A DNA stretch of 64,000 nt. Origin: Micromonospora antibiotica. GTDB lineage: Bacteria > Actinomycetota > Actinomycetes > Mycobacteriales > Micromonosporaceae. The stretch is taken from positions 124,001 to 188,000 of the forward strand of contig NZ_JAGFWR010000009.1 of the NCBI RefSeq assembly GCF_017599305.1, given 5' to 3'. Of this stretch, positions 17,772 to 25,628 are shown piece after piece (the stretch's first letter is position 1; the number at the start of each line of letters is the position of its first letter). The position numbers and the translations under genes are program-made. The notes below the pieces were generated by a model. The model saw only the letters and a list, made by a program, of their open reading frames with translations. It did no database searches and was not told the origin of the DNA.

Positions 17772-19088
17772 TCAGATGCCGGGGAGCCGGCCGTTGCGGA
17801 ACAGGTCGACGAAGAGCTGGTGGTCGGTGCGGGCCCGGACGCCGTACGCGTGGGAGAACTCGACCAGGTGCCCGACGAAGCCGTCGGTGTCGTCGCCGAT
17901 CGCCGCGACGATCGCCTCCTCGGTGGAGTAGTCGACCAGGTCGTGGCTGGACTCGTCGTCGGCGACCGAGTGCATCCGGGCCACCGCCCGACCCAGGTCG
18001 GCGAGCACCCCGGCCAGTTCCTCGGGCTCGTTGACGTCCGACCAGTCCAGGTCGGCGGCGTAGGGGGAGACCTCGGCGACGAGCTGACCGGCCCCGTCCA
18101 GCTCGGTGAAGCCCAACCACGGGTCGGCGTGCGCCTGCAACGCCCGTTGCGACTCGGCCGTCCGGTGACCCTGGTGCCGGAAGTAGCCCCGGACCCGCTC
18201 GTCGTCGACGTACCGGGCCACCGCCGGCACCTGCGCCTGCTTCATGTAGATGACCACGTCGTTCTCCAGGGCCTCGGTGTGCCCCTCCAGCAGCAGGTTG
18301 TACGACGGCAGCCCGGCCGAGCCGATGCCCACGCCCTTGCGTAGCACCACGTCCTTGATCTGGGTGGCGACCGGACGCAGCCGGGCCGTCGCCTCGGGCA
18401 GCGTGGCGAGGTAGCCGGTGAACGCGGCGCACACCCGCTCCCGGGTCTCCCCGTCGATCTCGTAGACCCCGTCGCCGAGGGAGAACCGCCGCTCGTAGTT
18501 GTCGACGGTGGTCTGCGCGGCCAGCAGGTCGACCCGGGTGTTCAGGCGGGCCTCCTGGAGCACCCGGCGCAACACCCCGTCGGCGTTGTCCAGGGTGATC
18601 GACCCGATCGCGTCGTCCCCACCGGCGGCGATCGCCCGCAACTCGGTCAGGTACGACCGGGCGAACCCGGTGACCAGCTCACCGATCGCCTGGTCGGACA
18701 GGGCCTTGGCGTAGCCGAGCAACGCCACGCTGGCGGCGAGTCGCTTCAGGTCCCAGGAGAACGGCCCGACGTACGCCTCGTCGAAGTCGTTGACGTTGAA
18801 CACCAGGTGCCCGGAACCGTTCATGTAGGTGCCGAAGTTCTCGGCGTGCAGGTCGCCGTGGATCCACACCCGGCTGGTCTCCTTGTCGAGGAACGCGTCG
18901 TCGGCGAAGTCCCCACGCTGGTCGGCGTAGAACAGTGCGGCGCTGCCCCGGTAGAAGGCGAACGGTGACGCAGCCATCTTGCGGAACTTGCGGCGGAATG
19001 CCGCCGGATCGAGTGCCATCGACGCACCGAACTCCTCGGTCAACACGTCGACGATGAAGGCGGACCGCCGGTCCCCAGAGTCGTTCAT
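17772..19088 (-). CDS. DUF2252 family protein
   Basis: A 438-residue protein of the DUF2252 family, distantly kinase/phosphotransferase-like, with no established function. Family marks: FYRGSAALFYADQRGDF, VWIHGDLHAENFGTY (catalytic-loop-like) and FNVNDFDEAYVGPFSWDLKRLA. I chose ATG 19088 (MNDSGDRRSAF); the frame stays open upstream only through C-rich tract DNA. It is convergent with the dehydrogenase, stops 17 bp apart. Upstream lies a C-rich tract and a palindrome. Confidence 0.88.
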   Translation of the reverse strand: MNDSGDRRSAFIVDVLTEEFGASMALDPAAFRRKFRKMAASPFAFYRGSAALFYADQRGDFADDAFLDKETSRVWIHGDLHAENFGTYMNGSGHLVFNVNDFDEAYVGPFSWDLKRLAASVALLGYAKALSDQAIGELVTGFARSYLTELRAIAAGGDDAIGSITLDNADGVLRRVLQEARLNTRVDLLAAQTTVDNYERRFSLGDGVYEIDGETRERVCAAFTGYLATLPEATARLRPVATQIKDVVLRKGVGIGSAGLPSYNLLLEGHTEALENDVVIYMKQAQVPAVARYVDDERVRGYFRHQGHRTAESQRALQAHADPWLGFTELDGAGQLVAEVSPYAADLDWSDVNEPEELAGVLADLGRAVARMHSVADDESSHDLVDYSTEEAIVAAIGDDTDGFVGHLVEFSHAYGVRARTDHQLFVDLFRNGRLPGI

Positions 19089-19091
19089 GCC

Positions 19092-19174
19092 CCGCACGCT
19101 AACCCCCACCCACCACCCCCTGCCCCACTCTCCCCCCACCCTCACCCCCACCCCCGCCCCCACCCACCCTCGCC
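19092..19174. other. C-rich tract next to palindrome A1
   Basis: About 80 bases made almost only of C-runs split by A or T on the plus strand, that is G-runs on the minus strand. It can in principle form G-quadruplexes. It directly abuts the palindrome at 19175. Confidence 0.7.
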
Positions 19175-19238
19175 CCGGTGATCAAGAGGTTCGCGTCAAT
19201 TCCGGCCGGGATGCTGACGCAAACCTCTTGATCACCGG
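19175..19238. repeat. Palindromic element, family A, copy 1
   Basis: A 24-base arm beginning CCGGTGATCAAGAGGTTCGC (19175-19198) pairs with 19215-19238 with one mismatch; spacer 16 bases. Copies are at 19340 and 47089. Between this copy and the next (19239-19339) I see no gene. Confidence 0.9.
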
Positions 19239-19339
19239 AGAAAGCGGCGGCTGGGCGCAAGCCCGCACGCCCCGACGGGCAGGGATCCCGGAGAAAGTGA
19301 CGGCTGGAGCACGGCCCGCGCGTCCGGACGGGTACGGGT

Positions 19340-19401
19340 CGGTGATCAAGAGGTTCGCGTCAAGAATCCGGGTGGAGATGGCGTAAAGCTCTTGATCACC
19401 G
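19340..19401. repeat. Palindromic element, family A, copy 2
   Basis: Arms 19340-19362 and 19379-19401 (CGGTGATCAAGAGGTTCGCG type) pair with several mismatches. It is followed at once by a G-rich tract (19402 to about 19490) that runs into the 3' end of nuoB. Confidence 0.9.
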
Positions 19402-19442
19402 GGGCGAGGCGGAGGGGGCAGCGGGGGCGGGGGCAGAGGGGG

Positions 19443-20030
19443 TCAGGGGGTAGAGGGGGTGGGGGGGTGGATCAGGGGGGCGGTCAGGGAGTCGGCTGGG
19501 CGTGGGGGGGTTCCGTCGGAGGGGGTGACGTCGGCCAGGGGGGCGAGGGGGTCGGTGCGGTCGACGCCACCGATGCCGGACTGCTCGGCGGCGATCTTCT
19601 CCTGGAGGCGGAGGATGCCGTGCAGCAGCGCCTCGGGCCGGGGCGGGCAGCCGGGCACGTAGACGTCGACCGGGATGAGCTGGTCGACCCCCTTGGTCAC
19701 CGAGTACGAGTCCCAGTACGGGCCGCCGCAGTTGGAGCAGGCCCCGAAGGAGATGACGTATTTCGGCTCGGGCATCTGGTCGTACAGCCGCTTGATCGCC
19801 GGGGCCATCTTGTCGGTGACCGTGCCGGAGACCACCATCAGGTCGGCCTGCCGGGGCCCGTGGGCGAACGGGATGACGCCGAGCCGGATGAAGTCGTGCC
19901 GGCCCATGCTGGTGGCGATGAACTCGATCGCGCAGCAGGCCAGGCCGAAGTTGAACACCCAGAGCGAGTAGCGGCGACCCCAGTTGAGGACGAACCGGAT
20001 CGGCTCGCCGAGCACTGCCGGCAACTGCAC
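19443..20030 (-). CDS. nuoB: NADH-quinone oxidoreductase subunit B
   Basis: A 195-residue subunit that holds the terminal [4Fe-4S] cluster N2. The cluster ligands are in FGLACCAIEFIATSMGRHD, ISFGACSNCGGPY and VYVPGCPPRPEALL. The GTG at 20030 has GAGGAGG five bases upstream. The last 40 or so residues are Pro/Thr/Asp-rich (TAPLIHPPTPSTP) and are encoded by the G-rich tract next to palindrome A2, so the tail is probably acquired. No nuoA lies upstream; the next gene is a divergent sigma factor. Confidence 0.93.
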   Translation of the reverse strand: MQLPAVLGEPIRFVLNWGRRYSLWVFNFGLACCAIEFIATSMGRHDFIRLGVIPFAHGPRQADLMVVSGTVTDKMAPAIKRLYDQMPEPKYVISFGACSNCGGPYWDSYSVTKGVDQLIPVDVYVPGCPPRPEALLHGILRLQEKIAAEQSGIGGVDRTDPLAPLADVTPSDGTPPRPADSLTAPLIHPPTPSTP

Positions 20031-20212
20031 GACCGCCTCCTCGTCCGGCCGGTCGACGACCGTTACGTCGCCGTGGCCGCTGCGCTGTCTCCCAACGGAC
20101 AGTCAACCACAGCCGACGGACGCAACCCTGTGCGCAGGCAGCGGGCTCTTACCCGTGTGACGGCGGGCCGTGTCCCGGGGTGCGGGCCGTCGGGCGACCA
20201 CGGGGAGGACGA

Positions 20213-20761
20213 GTGACGGTGACGAGAAGCGCGCGGGTCGGTGATCCACCACCGGACCCCCGGCCCGCAGCCCCGCAGCTGAGCTTCGACGGGTTCTACC
20301 ATGCCCATTTCCGTGGGCTGGTCGTCCAGCTCACCGCCTACACCGGCGACCTCGGCCAGGCGCAGGACCTGGTGCAGGAGGCGTTCTGCCGGGCGTACGC
20401 GCGGTGGGACCGGGTGTCCGGCTACGACGACCCGCTGGCGTGGGTCCGCAAGGTCGCCTGGAACCTGGGCCACCACCGGTGGCGGCGGCTGCGGACCGCC
20501 CAGGCGTGGTTGTCCCGGCAACGGGAGACCCACGTGGCCGGACCGACACCGGACCGGGTCGCGGTCGACGTCGCGTTGGCGCAGCTGCCACCGAAGCAGC
20601 GCCGGGCGGTCGTCCTGCACTATCTGGCTGACATGTCGGTGAGTGAGATCGCCGCCCAGGAGCGGGTCGCCGAGGGAACGGTCAAGTCCTGGCTGCACCG
20701 GGGCCGGGCCGCCCTGGCCAGCCAACTGCGTGAGAGCACCGGGGAGGTGCGAGATGCCTGA
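20213..20761 (+). CDS. ECF-type RNA polymerase sigma factor (SigE-like family)
   Basis: A 182-residue sigma factor with region 2 (FDGFYHAHFRGLVVQLTAYTGD, then AQDLVQEAFCRAYARWDRV) and region 4 (LAQLPPKQRRAVVLHYLADM, then a helix-turn-helix SVSEIAAQERVAEGTVKSWL). I chose the GTG at 20213, four bases after GGGGAGG; GTG 20219 is possible. The 3' end overlaps the next gene by 8 bp, so the pair is translationally coupled. It is divergent from nuoB. Confidence 0.92.
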   Translation: MTVTRSARVGDPPPDPRPAAPQLSFDGFYHAHFRGLVVQLTAYTGDLGQAQDLVQEAFCRAYARWDRVSGYDDPLAWVRKVAWNLGHHRWRRLRTAQAWLSRQRETHVAGPTPDRVAVDVALAQLPPKQRRAVVLHYLADMSVSEIAAQERVAEGTVKSWLHRGRAALASQLRESTGEVRDA

Positions 20762-21956
20762 CCCGGAGATCCTCGATCCGACCGTGGAGTTCGCCCGCTA
20801 CCGCCGTACCGTGCTGGCGGAGGTGGTGGTGCCCGGCCCGGCCGCGGTCCGGCGGACCGTGCGGTCGCGGCGCCGGCGCCGGTGGGCCGCGCTGGTCGCG
20901 GCGGTGCTGGCGTTGTTCACCGGACCGACCCTGGGGTACGTCGCACTGCACCGTCCGGAGCCCCGGCCCGGCCCGGTGCTGCCCGCACCCGAACCGACCG
21001 GTACGCCGACGCCGGGTGGACCGGTGACCCCGACCGGCAGCCCCACGCCGACCGGTGCGGCCCCGACGACGCCACCCGACGGCCGGATCGGCCGCAACGA
21101 ACTGCTGGCCACCACGGTGACGCTGCCGGGGTGGCCGGCCGGGGCGCAGTGCCGCACCGGGGGCGTCCGGTTGACCGCGGACGGCCACGAGGGGCAGAAC
21201 GCCCTCCTCGCCGTGGACCACGGTGACGTCGACGCCGACGGGGCGCAGGAGACGGTGGCGTTGGTGCAGTGTGTCTTCGGCACCCACGGTTGGCAGCAGG
21301 TGGTGGCCTTCGACCGGGACGTCGCCGGCCGGATCGTCACCGTCGGGCGGGTGGTCGTCAGCGCCCGGGAGCGGCCCCAGTGGTTGATCGGGATGCAGGT
21401 GCGCGGCGACGGGGTGGTCCGGGTGCAGGTCGGGGACATCTACCCGGGTGGCGGTTGGGCCGGCGAGTGGTCGCAGCGGCAGTGGCGCGGTTACCGCTGG
21501 GACGGCGGGTCCTTCCGCCAGGTCTCCGGGCCGACCGGTTTCCCGCCCAACCCGCACGAGGTGAATCTCGTGGTCACCGCCACCGACCTGGTGCTCGGCG
21601 TCGCACCGGACGGCTCCCGGGCCGGAAACACGACGGTGCGGGTCCGCAACACCGGCACCGGGCCGGCCCGGGCCGTGGCGCTCCGGTTCGACCTGCCGGT
21701 GGCGCTGCGCCCGGACGGCGACGGCTGGGCCGCCTGCCGGACCGCCCCGGCGACGACCGGCGGGCCGGTGCGCTGCGAGCTGGGCGCGCTGGCCCCCGGG
21801 GCCGAGTTCCGGCTGGTCCTGGGCCTACGGGTGGCGGCCGACGACCCGCTCGGCGCGGGCACGGCCGAGCTGACCGCGCAGGCGCTGGACGCCGGGCACC
21901 GGATCGTCGCGGAGGTCGTCGAATTCGACAACGTCACCCCGCTGCCCTACCGGTGA
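20754..21956 (+). CDS. Single-pass membrane protein paired with the sigma factor
   Basis: A 400-residue protein. About 45 cytoplasmic residues end in an Arg cluster, then one membrane helix (about 48-67, WAALVAAVLALFTGPTLGYV), then a Pro/Thr linker (75-115) and a large extracellular part. The outer part has an Asp-rich stretch (DHGDVDADGAQETVALVQC, resembling an FG-GAP/VCBS-like repeat) and a C-terminal beta domain with NTGTGPARAVALRFDLP, typical of DUF11/CARDB-like domains. Start ATG 20754 has GGGGAGG upstream. The position suggests an anti-sigma or sensor partner, but no ZAS zinc motif is visible. Confidence 0.8.
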   Translation: MPDPEILDPTVEFARYRRTVLAEVVVPGPAAVRRTVRSRRRRRWAALVAAVLALFTGPTLGYVALHRPEPRPGPVLPAPEPTGTPTPGGPVTPTGSPTPTGAAPTTPPDGRIGRNELLATTVTLPGWPAGAQCRTGGVRLTADGHEGQNALLAVDHGDVDADGAQETVALVQCVFGTHGWQQVVAFDRDVAGRIVTVGRVVVSARERPQWLIGMQVRGDGVVRVQVGDIYPGGGWAGEWSQRQWRGYRWDGGSFRQVSGPTGFPPNPHEVNLVVTATDLVLGVAPDGSRAGNTTVRVRNTGTGPARAVALRFDLPVALRPDGDGWAACRTAPATTGGPVRCELGALAPGAEFRLVLGLRVAADDPLGAGTAELTAQALDAGHRIVAEVVEFDNVTPLPYR

Positions 21957-21959
21957 CCG

Positions 21960-22100
21960 CCCGCCCGGGTCGCCCGGGGCCGCCTGTGCCCGCCCGGGGT
22001 CGCCCGTGCCCGCCCGGGGCCACCCCGGGCCGCCCGAGGCCACCCCGGGCCGCCCGAGGCCACCCCGGGTCGCCCGGGGCCGCCCGGGCTGCTCGGGGCC
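21960..22100. repeat. GC-only degenerate tandem repeat
   Basis: Roughly 140 bases of short repeated phrases of CCGCCCGGGGCCA / CCCGGGTCGCC type with a period near 10-20 bp, immediately after the membrane-protein stop. There is no convincing reading frame. It may be a by-product of slippage. Confidence 0.65.
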
Positions 22101-22127
22101 GCAGCAGACAGTGGGTGGACCGGAGTA

Positions 22128-22160
22128 GGTCCCGGGGCCGTCGGCGGCGGCCCCGGGACC
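22128..22160. terminator. Perfect 13-bp hairpin between convergent genes
   Basis: GGTCCCGGGGCCG (22128-22140) pairs exactly with 22148-22160 around a 7-base loop. It lies three bases beyond the PLP-enzyme stop and also serves the sigma operon on the other strand. Confidence 0.7.
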
Positions 22161-22162
22161 GG

Positions 22163-23611
22163 TCACCAGGTGGGACGTTGCAGCAGGCCGACGAACTCCA
22201 CCAGCAGGCATTCGCGCAACGCGGCGGGGGCGGCGTCGAGCAGGGTGTTCACCATCGCCATCCGGTCCGGCGGCCCGGCACCCAGCCCGAGGCCGGCGGC
22301 GAGCCCCCCGATCAGTTCCGGGGTGAGCGTCTGCGGGGTCAGCGATCCGGCCAGGGCGACCAGTTCGGCCGGCAGCTCGACCGGCCCGGCCTGGCGGGCG
22401 GCGGCCACCGCGGCGGCCAGGTCCGGGCCGAACTCGGCCCCCCGGGGGGCCACCGAGGCGGTCACCGTGAGGTGCACGCTGGCGGGCAGGTCGGCGTACC
22501 GCAGCTGGGGTTGGGTGTGCCAGCCCCGGGCGGTCAGCTCGTCGACCAGGACGAACAGGTCGAGTGCCGGGTCGGTGCCGGTGAAGCAGACCACGGTGGA
22601 TTCCGGTTCGGCCATCAGCCGCAGCCCGTCGACCCCGCGTACGGCGGCGGCCAGGGTGCCGACCGCGTCCCGGGTGGTGGCGGCCAACCGCAGGTAGCCG
22701 TCGTCGCCGAGGTGCCGCAGCGTGGCGTACGCGGCGGCGATCGGGCCACCCGAGCGGGTCGAGGCGAGCACCGGATTGACCATGGTGTAGCCGGGCCAGT
22801 CGGCGTACGCGAAGAACTGCGGGGCGCGCAGCGTCGCGTCCCGGTGCATCAGCACCGACACCCCCTTCGGGGCGTACGCGTACTTGTGCAGGTCGACGGA
22901 GATCGAGGTGACCCCGTCGACGGTGAAGTCGAACGGTGGCACCGGCACGCCGAGGCGACGCAGGTAGGGCAGGGTCCAGCCGCCGAAGCAGGCGTCCACG
23001 TGGCAGCGCACCCCGGCCGCCGCCGCCACCTGCGCGATCCCGGCCACCGGGTCGATCACCCCGTGCGCGTACGACGGGGCGGAGCAGGCGACCAGCACCG
23101 TCTCCGGGCGGATCGCGGCGGCCACGTCGGCGACCGACGGGCGCAGGGTGACCGGGTCGACGGGAACCGTGTCCAGGGTGACCCGGAGCAGGTGGGCGGC
23201 CTTGGCGAAGGCGGCGTGCCCGCTGGCCGGCACCACGATCCGGGGTGCGGTCAGCTCCGGGCGGGCGTCCCGGGCGGCCTTGACGGCCAGGATCAGCGAC
23301 TCGGTCCCGCCGCTGGTGACGCTGCCGACCACGTCCGGCGCGGCGCTGCCCGGTCCGCCACCGAGCAGACTGCCGGCCGCCCCGACGAGCCAGTTCTCCA
23401 TCGCCAGCAGGGACGGAAAGGCGGTCGGATCGAGCCCGTTGACGTGGGCGCTCTCCGCGTGGGCCGCCGCCCCCAACGCGTCGAGCCCGCCGACACCAGG
23501 GTCGTACACATAGGCGAACAACCGCCCCCCGTGCACCGGCCGGTCCCCCGCCCGCAGCTGCCGAATCTCATCCAGCACCCGCTCCGCAGGCACCCCGTTC
23601 TTGTCGATCAT
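22163..23611 (-). CDS. PLP-dependent decarboxylase, sphingosine-1-phosphate-lyase-like
   Basis: A 482-residue group II decarboxylase-fold enzyme. The PLP lysine is in SISVDLHKYAYAPKGVSVL, preceded by VRCHVDACFGGWTLPYL (ring-stacking and Asp region); the DVVGSVTSGGTESLILAVKAA segment binds phosphate. These three motifs are those of S1P lyases, which act on phosphorylated amino alcohols; the substrate here is not known. The ATG at 23611 overlaps the transporter stop as ATGA. The start codon lies inside palindrome B. Some 70 residues at the C-terminus, after the PLP core, are Leu/Ala-rich. Confidence 0.88.
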   Translation of the reverse strand: MIDKNGVPAERVLDEIRQLRAGDRPVHGGRLFAYVYDPGVGGLDALGAAAHAESAHVNGLDPTAFPSLLAMENWLVGAAGSLLGGGPGSAAPDVVGSVTSGGTESLILAVKAARDARPELTAPRIVVPASGHAAFAKAAHLLRVTLDTVPVDPVTLRPSVADVAAAIRPETVLVACSAPSYAHGVIDPVAGIAQVAAAAGVRCHVDACFGGWTLPYLRRLGVPVPPFDFTVDGVTSISVDLHKYAYAPKGVSVLMHRDATLRAPQFFAYADWPGYTMVNPVLASTRSGGPIAAAYATLRHLGDDGYLRLAATTRDAVGTLAAAVRGVDGLRLMAEPESTVVCFTGTDPALDLFVLVDELTARGWHTQPQLRYADLPASVHLTVTASVAPRGAEFGPDLAAAVAAARQAGPVELPAELVALAGSLTPQTLTPELIGGLAAGLGLGAGPPDRMAMVNTLLDAAPAALRECLLVEFVGLLQRPTW

Positions 23612-23677
23612 GGACTTGTCGTGGCCTTTCCGTGGGTTTTCGCGGCTTTCGTCCCCGCCACAACTCCATGATCGACG
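23602..23677. repeat. Palindromic element, family B
   Basis: TCGATCATGGACTTGTCGTG (from 23604) pairs with GCCACAACTCCATGATCGA (23657-23675) with a small bulge and one mismatch. It covers the transporter stop and the decarboxylase start. The G-rich tract at 23678-23740 adjoins it, as with families A1-A3. Confidence 0.85.
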
Positions 23678-25221
23678 AGGTGGGTGGGGGCGGGGGGTGG
23701 GGGTGGGGGGAGGTACGGGTGGGGGCGGAGGAGGAGGGTGGCGGGGGCGATGAGGAGGGCCGGGACGAGGGTGAAGCCCAGGAGGACGCCCAGGCGGGCG
23801 GTGGGGGTCTGGGGGGCGGCGGTGCCGGTGGCTGAGGAGACGTAGCCGGAGAGGGCCAGGACCAGGCCGTAGAGGCCGGGGCCGAGGGCCAGACCGAAGG
23901 TCTCGCCGGCGGTCCACAGGCCGGTGAAGACGCCGGCCTGTCGGCGACCGGTGCGCGCGGTCGAGGCGGCCACGCAGTCGGGCAGCAGCGCCAGCGCGAA
24001 GACCTGCTGCCCGGCGTACCCGACGCCGAGGAGCGCGACCACCGCGTAGACGGCGACGGCGGGCAGCACCGGCGCGGCCACCAGCGTCGCCGCACCGGCG
24101 GCCAGCAGCAGCGAGGCGGCGACCAGCGCGGTCTTCTTGCCCAGGCGCGTGCCGAGCCGGGTCCACAGCGGCATCACCAGCAACGCCGGCCCGACGAAGC
24201 AGGCGAACAGCACGGTGGGCCCGGTGGTCGGGTCGCGCAGGATCTGGGCCGCGAAGTAGCTGACCCCGGCCAGGATGGTCGCCACCCCGGCGGACTGGAT
24301 CACGAAGCAGAGCAGCAGTGCCCGGAACGGCCGGGCCGCGGCGACCACCGCGAGTTGGGCGCGCAGCGTCGGCTCGGTGGCGGTCACCGTGCCGGTCGCC
24401 GCCGACCGGGTGCCGAGGAACGCGCCGAGCGCGCCGAGCGCGATCAGCGCGGCGACGAACACCCCCATCCAGCGGTGCCCGGCCACCCCCTCGCCACCGG
24501 CGGTCACCACCATCGGGGCCACCGCCCCGGAGATCAGGATGGCCAGCGCCAGCACCGCGACCCGCCAGCCCATCAGCCGGGTACGCTCCGCCGCGTCGTC
24601 GGTCAGCTCGGCGGGCATCGCCACGTACGGGACCTGGAAGAAGGCGAACGCGGTGGCGGTGGCGAGGAACACGACGGCCACGTACGCCCCGGCGGCCGGC
24701 CCGACGCCGAAGGGCGCGGCGAAGATGGCGGCGAAGAGCACCGCCAGGGCGATCCCGGCACCGAGCAGCCACGGCCGGCGTGGCCCCCACCGGGAGCGGG
24801 TCCGGTCGGAGATGCGCCCGGCGACCGGGTTGACCAGCACGTCCCATGCCTTGGGCAACAGCACCAGCAGGGCGGCCAGCCCGGCGGCCACCCCGAGCGT
24901 GTCGGTCAGGTAGGGCAGCAGCAGCAACCCGGGCACCGTGCCGAACGCCCCGGTGGCCAACGAGCCGAGCGCGTAGCCGGCATGCACCCGACGCGGCAAC
25001 CCGACCCCGTCGGCACCGGCTGACCGGGCCGACCCGCCGGCCGACGCGGACACCCCGGCAGCCGACGCGGACAGGCCGCCGGCCGACGCAGATACCCCGC
25101 CGGCCGACGCGGACACCCCGCCGGCCGACGCGGGCAGGCCGGCAGCCGACGCGGGCACCCCGGTGACCGGCGCGGGCGGGCCGGCGGGTGGGGAGCCGGG
25201 CTCGGCCGGTGGCACGTCCAT
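23608..25221 (-). CDS. GPH/MelB-type sugar transporter with added N- and C-terminal tails
   Basis: A 537-residue, 12-helix MFS carrier. The core begins near residue 78 (LPRRVHAGYALGSLATGAFG) and shows GPH features: LLPKAWDVLVNPVAGRISDRTRSRWGPRRPWL (split here from residues about 120) in the first loop. It is a glycoside-pentoside-hexuronide relative, probably a cation symporter. The first ~75 residues are low-complexity SASAGGV repeats. The last ~40 residues (PPPPPPAPTHLVDHGVVAG) come from the G-rich tract and palindrome B. The ATG is at 25221. Its stop overlaps the decarboxylase start, so the two are coupled and may share a substrate. Confidence 0.88.
   Translation of the reverse strand: MDVPPAEPGSPPAGPPAPVTGVPASAAGLPASAGGVSASAGGVSASAGGLSASAAGVSASAGGSARSAGADGVGLPRRVHAGYALGSLATGAFGTVPGLLLLPYLTDTLGVAAGLAALLVLLPKAWDVLVNPVAGRISDRTRSRWGPRRPWLLGAGIALAVLFAAIFAAPFGVGPAAGAYVAVVFLATATAFAFFQVPYVAMPAELTDDAAERTRLMGWRVAVLALAILISGAVAPMVVTAGGEGVAGHRWMGVFVAALIALGALGAFLGTRSAATGTVTATEPTLRAQLAVVAAARPFRALLLCFVIQSAGVATILAGVSYFAAQILRDPTTGPTVLFACFVGPALLVMPLWTRLGTRLGKKTALVAASLLLAAGAATLVAAPVLPAVAVYAVVALLGVGYAGQQVFALALLPDCVAASTARTGRRQAGVFTGLWTAGETFGLALGPGLYGLVLALSGYVSSATGTAAPQTPTARLGVLLGFTLVPALLIAPATLLLRPHPYLPPPPPPAPTHLVDHGVVAGTKAAKTHGKATTSP
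23678..23740. other. G-rich tract beside palindrome B
   Basis: More than 60 bases of G-runs (GGGTGGGGGCGGGGGG type) on the plus strand. On the minus strand it encodes the poly-Pro stretch near the transporter C-terminus. It has G-quadruplex potential. Confidence 0.75.
25040..25165 (-). repeat. Six tandem 21-bp units in the transporter N-terminus
   Basis: Six units of exactly 21 bp (25040, 25061, 25082, 25103, 25124, 25145), core GCCGACGCGGACACCCCGCCG, encode in-frame seven-residue repeats of GGVSASA type. The period keeps the frame. A similar 21-bp array is in the RecQ gene. Confidence 0.9.
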
Positions 25222-25252
25222 GCGGCCGAATGCTACTCACGTTACCGCCTGG

Positions 25253-25567
25253 TCACCGCCCCTCATCCGGCCACCATTTGGCGGCATCCAGATCCACCCC
25301 GGCACCCCGCAACGGGCAGCCCTCGGCGCGCAGCAGGGCCCGCGCCCGCACCTCGTGCCCGGGTGGCAGTCGACCCGCCGCGTTCACCACCCGGTGCCAG
25401 GGCACCCCGCCGCCGTGCCGGGCCATGATCGAGCCGACCAGCCGGGCCGAGGCCCGCCCGGACCGCTCGGCCAGCGCGTCGGCGATCGCCCCGTAGGACA
25501 TCACCCGGCCCGGCGGTATCCGCTCGACCAGCGCGAGCACCGCCTCCACGTACTCCTCAGGCGTCAC
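25253..25567 (-). CDS. Alkyltransferase-like protein (MGMT family, no active Cys)
   Basis: A 104-residue DNA-binding protein of the ATL family. Residues about 1-70 resemble the MGMT helix-turn-helix (RIPPGRVMSYGAIADALAER, SARLVGSIMARHGG), and the active-site motif reads PWHRVVNAAGRL where methyltransferases have PCHR. With Trp in place of Cys it cannot accept alkyl groups; ATLs flag O6-alkylguanine for nucleotide excision repair. The GTG at 25567 begins VTPEEYVEAV. It is divergent from proB by 61 bp. Confidence 0.9.
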   Translation of the reverse strand: MTPEEYVEAVLALVERIPPGRVMSYGAIADALAERSGRASARLVGSIMARHGGGVPWHRVVNAAGRLPPGHEVRARALLRAEGCPLRGAGVDLDAAKWWPDEGR

Positions 25568-25628
25568 GACCGGCCAGGATATGGGAACGCGGCGGGGTCC
25601 GCCGGCACCGACCACGCAGAATGGGCGG

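Noticed and set aside
21269..23671. An 800-residue plus-strand frame covering the PLP enzyme
   Set aside because: It is antisense to the PLP enzyme, whose motifs are clear, and has no domain of its own.
22163..25240. A 1025-residue single frame that would fuse the PLP enzyme and the transporter region
   Set aside because: The upstream half is out of frame with the transporter motifs; the transporter frame with its overlap ATGA is better supported.
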